A stretch of DNA of 5,858 bases from JBDHZK01 sp039811865. GTDB lineage: Bacteria; Actinomycetota; Actinomycetes; Propionibacteriales; Propionibacteriaceae. The notes under the pieces were generated by a model, which did not search any database, was not told where the DNA came from, and was given only the letters and a program-made list of their open reading frames with translations. Positions 4,729 through 5,858 of this stretch are shown piece after piece. How positions within the stretch are numbered: the first letter of the stretch is position 1; the number at the start of each line of letters is the position of its first letter. The stretch spans positions 1 to 5,858 of the forward strand of contig JBDHZK010000150.1 of assembly GCA_039811865.1 (NCBI GenBank), read 5' to 3'. Position numbers and translations under genes: made by a program.

Positions 4729-5858
4729 ACTGCCCAAGCCCGAGGACGTCCCGGTCGGCGCCGGTCCGGCCGACCCCGAGACGCCCACACGGATGGATGA
4801 GGACGACGCGGCCGAAGCGCCCGCGCGGCGGCTGGCCGAGGGCGAGCCCGCCGCGTCCGCTGAGCCCACCCGGGCGTTGCCGCGGGCCCGGGGCCAGGCT
4901 GGCTTCGGCGCGTGGGTGGCGACGCGGTGGCGCGACTGGGCGATCACGCTGGCTGCCTTCGTCCTGGCCTTGATCGTCGGCGCGATCTTGATGGTGGTCG
5001 CCGACGCAAAGGTGGCCGCCAACTTCGCCTACCTGTTCACCGCACCCGGGCTGGCGCTCGGTGGCGCCTGGGCCAAGATCAGCGGAGCCTACGGGGCGCT
5101 GCTGGTTGGCGCGCTCGGCAGTCCCGCCGCGCTGGCCCAGACGTCGGCCCAAGCGGCGCCGCTGATCTGCGCCGGTCTCGGCGTCGGCCTGGCCTTCAGG
5201 GCGGGACTGTTCAACATCGGCGCGCAGGGCCAGGCGATCTGGGGGTCGATCCTGGCCGCCTACATCGGCTTCGCCTGGCACCTTCCGATCGTGATCCACC
5301 TAGTCGTCGCCGTAATCGGCGGTCTGGTCGGCGGCGCGCTCTGGGGTGGCATCGTCGGCTGGCTGAAGGCCAGCACTGGCGCCCACGAGGTGATTGTGAC
5401 GATCATGATGAACGCCATCGCCGGCGGAATTCTCTCGTGGCTGCTCACCACTCCCGCCTTCTTGCGACCGGGACGCACCGACCCGATCTCTCCGGAGATC
5501 GACCCATCGGCGGCTTTCCCGCAGATCTACGGTCAGTTCCATGTCGGCTTCCTGGTGGCGCTGATCGCCGCGGCGGCCGTGTGGTGGCTGCTGGATCGCT
5601 CCACCATCGGCTTCGCGATCCGCGCGGTCGGCGCCAATCCGAGCGCGGCGGCTACGTCCGGGATGAGCGTGGCGCGGACGACGGTGATCACGATGACGCT
5701 CGCCGGGGCGCTGGCGGGCCTGGCCGGGGTTCAGGCGGCTCTCGGCCCGGGCGCCGACGGAGTCGCGACGCCGCTGTCGCTCGGGCTGGTCGGCACGGTC
5801 GGCTTCGACGCCATCACCGTCGCCCTGCTGGGCCGCAGCAAACCGCTGGGGATCGTCT
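4715..5858 (+). CDS. BMP-type ABC importer permease subunit, first of two expected (3' truncated)
   Basis: The visible 381 residues run off the window edge with no stop. This is the membrane channel subunit of the nucleoside-type importer (BmpB/YufP-like, BPD_transp_2 family). Residues 1-70 are a hydrophilic tail rich in Ala, Pro, Glu and Asp, unusually long for the family and presumably cytoplasmic. The first membrane helix is about 75-97, and further hydrophobic segments lie near 149-168, 174-190, 192-218, 226-244, 275-291, 322-343 and 354-375. Family motifs are FRAGLFNIGAQGQ (161-173), EVIVTIMMN (225-233, the segment expected to touch the ATPase), GFAIRAVGANPSAA (about 299-312) and FDAITVALLGRSKPLGIV at the visible end. 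Most relatives have Glu where Gln171 stands. I chose GTG 4715 over ATG 4709 on ribosome-site spacing. The frame was followed codon by codon without interruption. A partner permease probably follows. Confidence 0.93.
   Translation, partial: MSQSELPKPEDVPVGAGPADPETPTRMDEDDAAEAPARRLAEGEPAASAEPTRALPRARGQAGFGAWVATRWRDWAITLAAFVLALIVGAILMVVADAKVAANFAYLFTAPGLALGGAWAKISGAYGALLVGALGSPAALAQTSAQAAPLICAGLGVGLAFRAGLFNIGAQGQAIWGSILAAYIGFAWHLPIVIHLVVAVIGGLVGGALWGGIVGWLKASTGAHEVIVTIMMNAIAGGILSWLLTTPAFLRPGRTDPISPEIDPSAAFPQIYGQFHVGFLVALIAAAAVWWLLDRSTIGFAIRAVGANPSAAATSGMSVARTTVITMTLAGALAGLAGVQAALGPGADGVATPLSLGLVGTVGFDAITVALLGRSKPLGIV

Noticed and set aside
2911..5022. A 703-codon open frame on the minus strand
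   Set aside because: It lies opposite the ATPase, a confidently recognised gene, and its translation is a low-complexity Ala/Gly/Arg/Asp-rich product without any family motif. Long antisense frames are expected in very GC-rich coding DNA.

Overview
The window reads as a chromosomal fragment of a high-GC Gram-positive bacterium (Actinobacteria). The evidence is the very high G+C content, codons that end almost always in G or C, GTG starts, purine-rich Shine-Dalgarno sites, and a lipoprotein and transporter set typical of that phylum. I cannot name the genus.

Layout. (1) 1-164, plus strand: the last 53 codons of an unidentified gene. (2) 165-276: a short convergent gap holding a GC-rich hairpin. 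(3) 277-1215, minus strand: a WYL-domain transcriptional regulator (YafY type). (4) 1216-1312: a divergent intergenic region with a perfect 6-bp inverted repeat that could be an operator. (5) 1313-1732, plus strand: a small VOC/glyoxalase-fold protein. (6) 1733-1924: a leader region with a plausible sigma-A-type promoter and a small hairpin. (7) 1925-3001, 3079-4728 and 4715 to the window end, plus strand: three genes of a BMP-family ABC importer, namely a lipoprotein substrate-binding protein, a double-domain ATPase and a membrane permease that is cut off by the window edge.

How the genes work together. The last three genes form one transport operon of the BmpA/PnrA type, whose characterised members import purine and other nucleosides. 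The lipoprotein captures substrate outside the membrane, the permease (with a second permease expected just beyond the window) forms the channel, and the ATPase, with two fused nucleotide-binding domains, powers uptake. A strong hairpin without a U-tract lies between the binding-protein gene and the ATPase gene. Such a structure could keep the binding protein in excess over the membrane complex. The ATPase and permease genes overlap by 14 bases and are probably translationally coupled. The WYL regulator and VOC protein are a separate divergent pair, and nothing in the sequence links them to the importer.

I found no mobile element, CRISPR array, tRNA or rRNA. The genes are recognisable members of known families. 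The most interesting material is regulatory (the intercistronic hairpin with a competing second hairpin, and the divergent palindrome), plus the long charged N-terminal tail of the permease. I see no evidence for an undescribed system.
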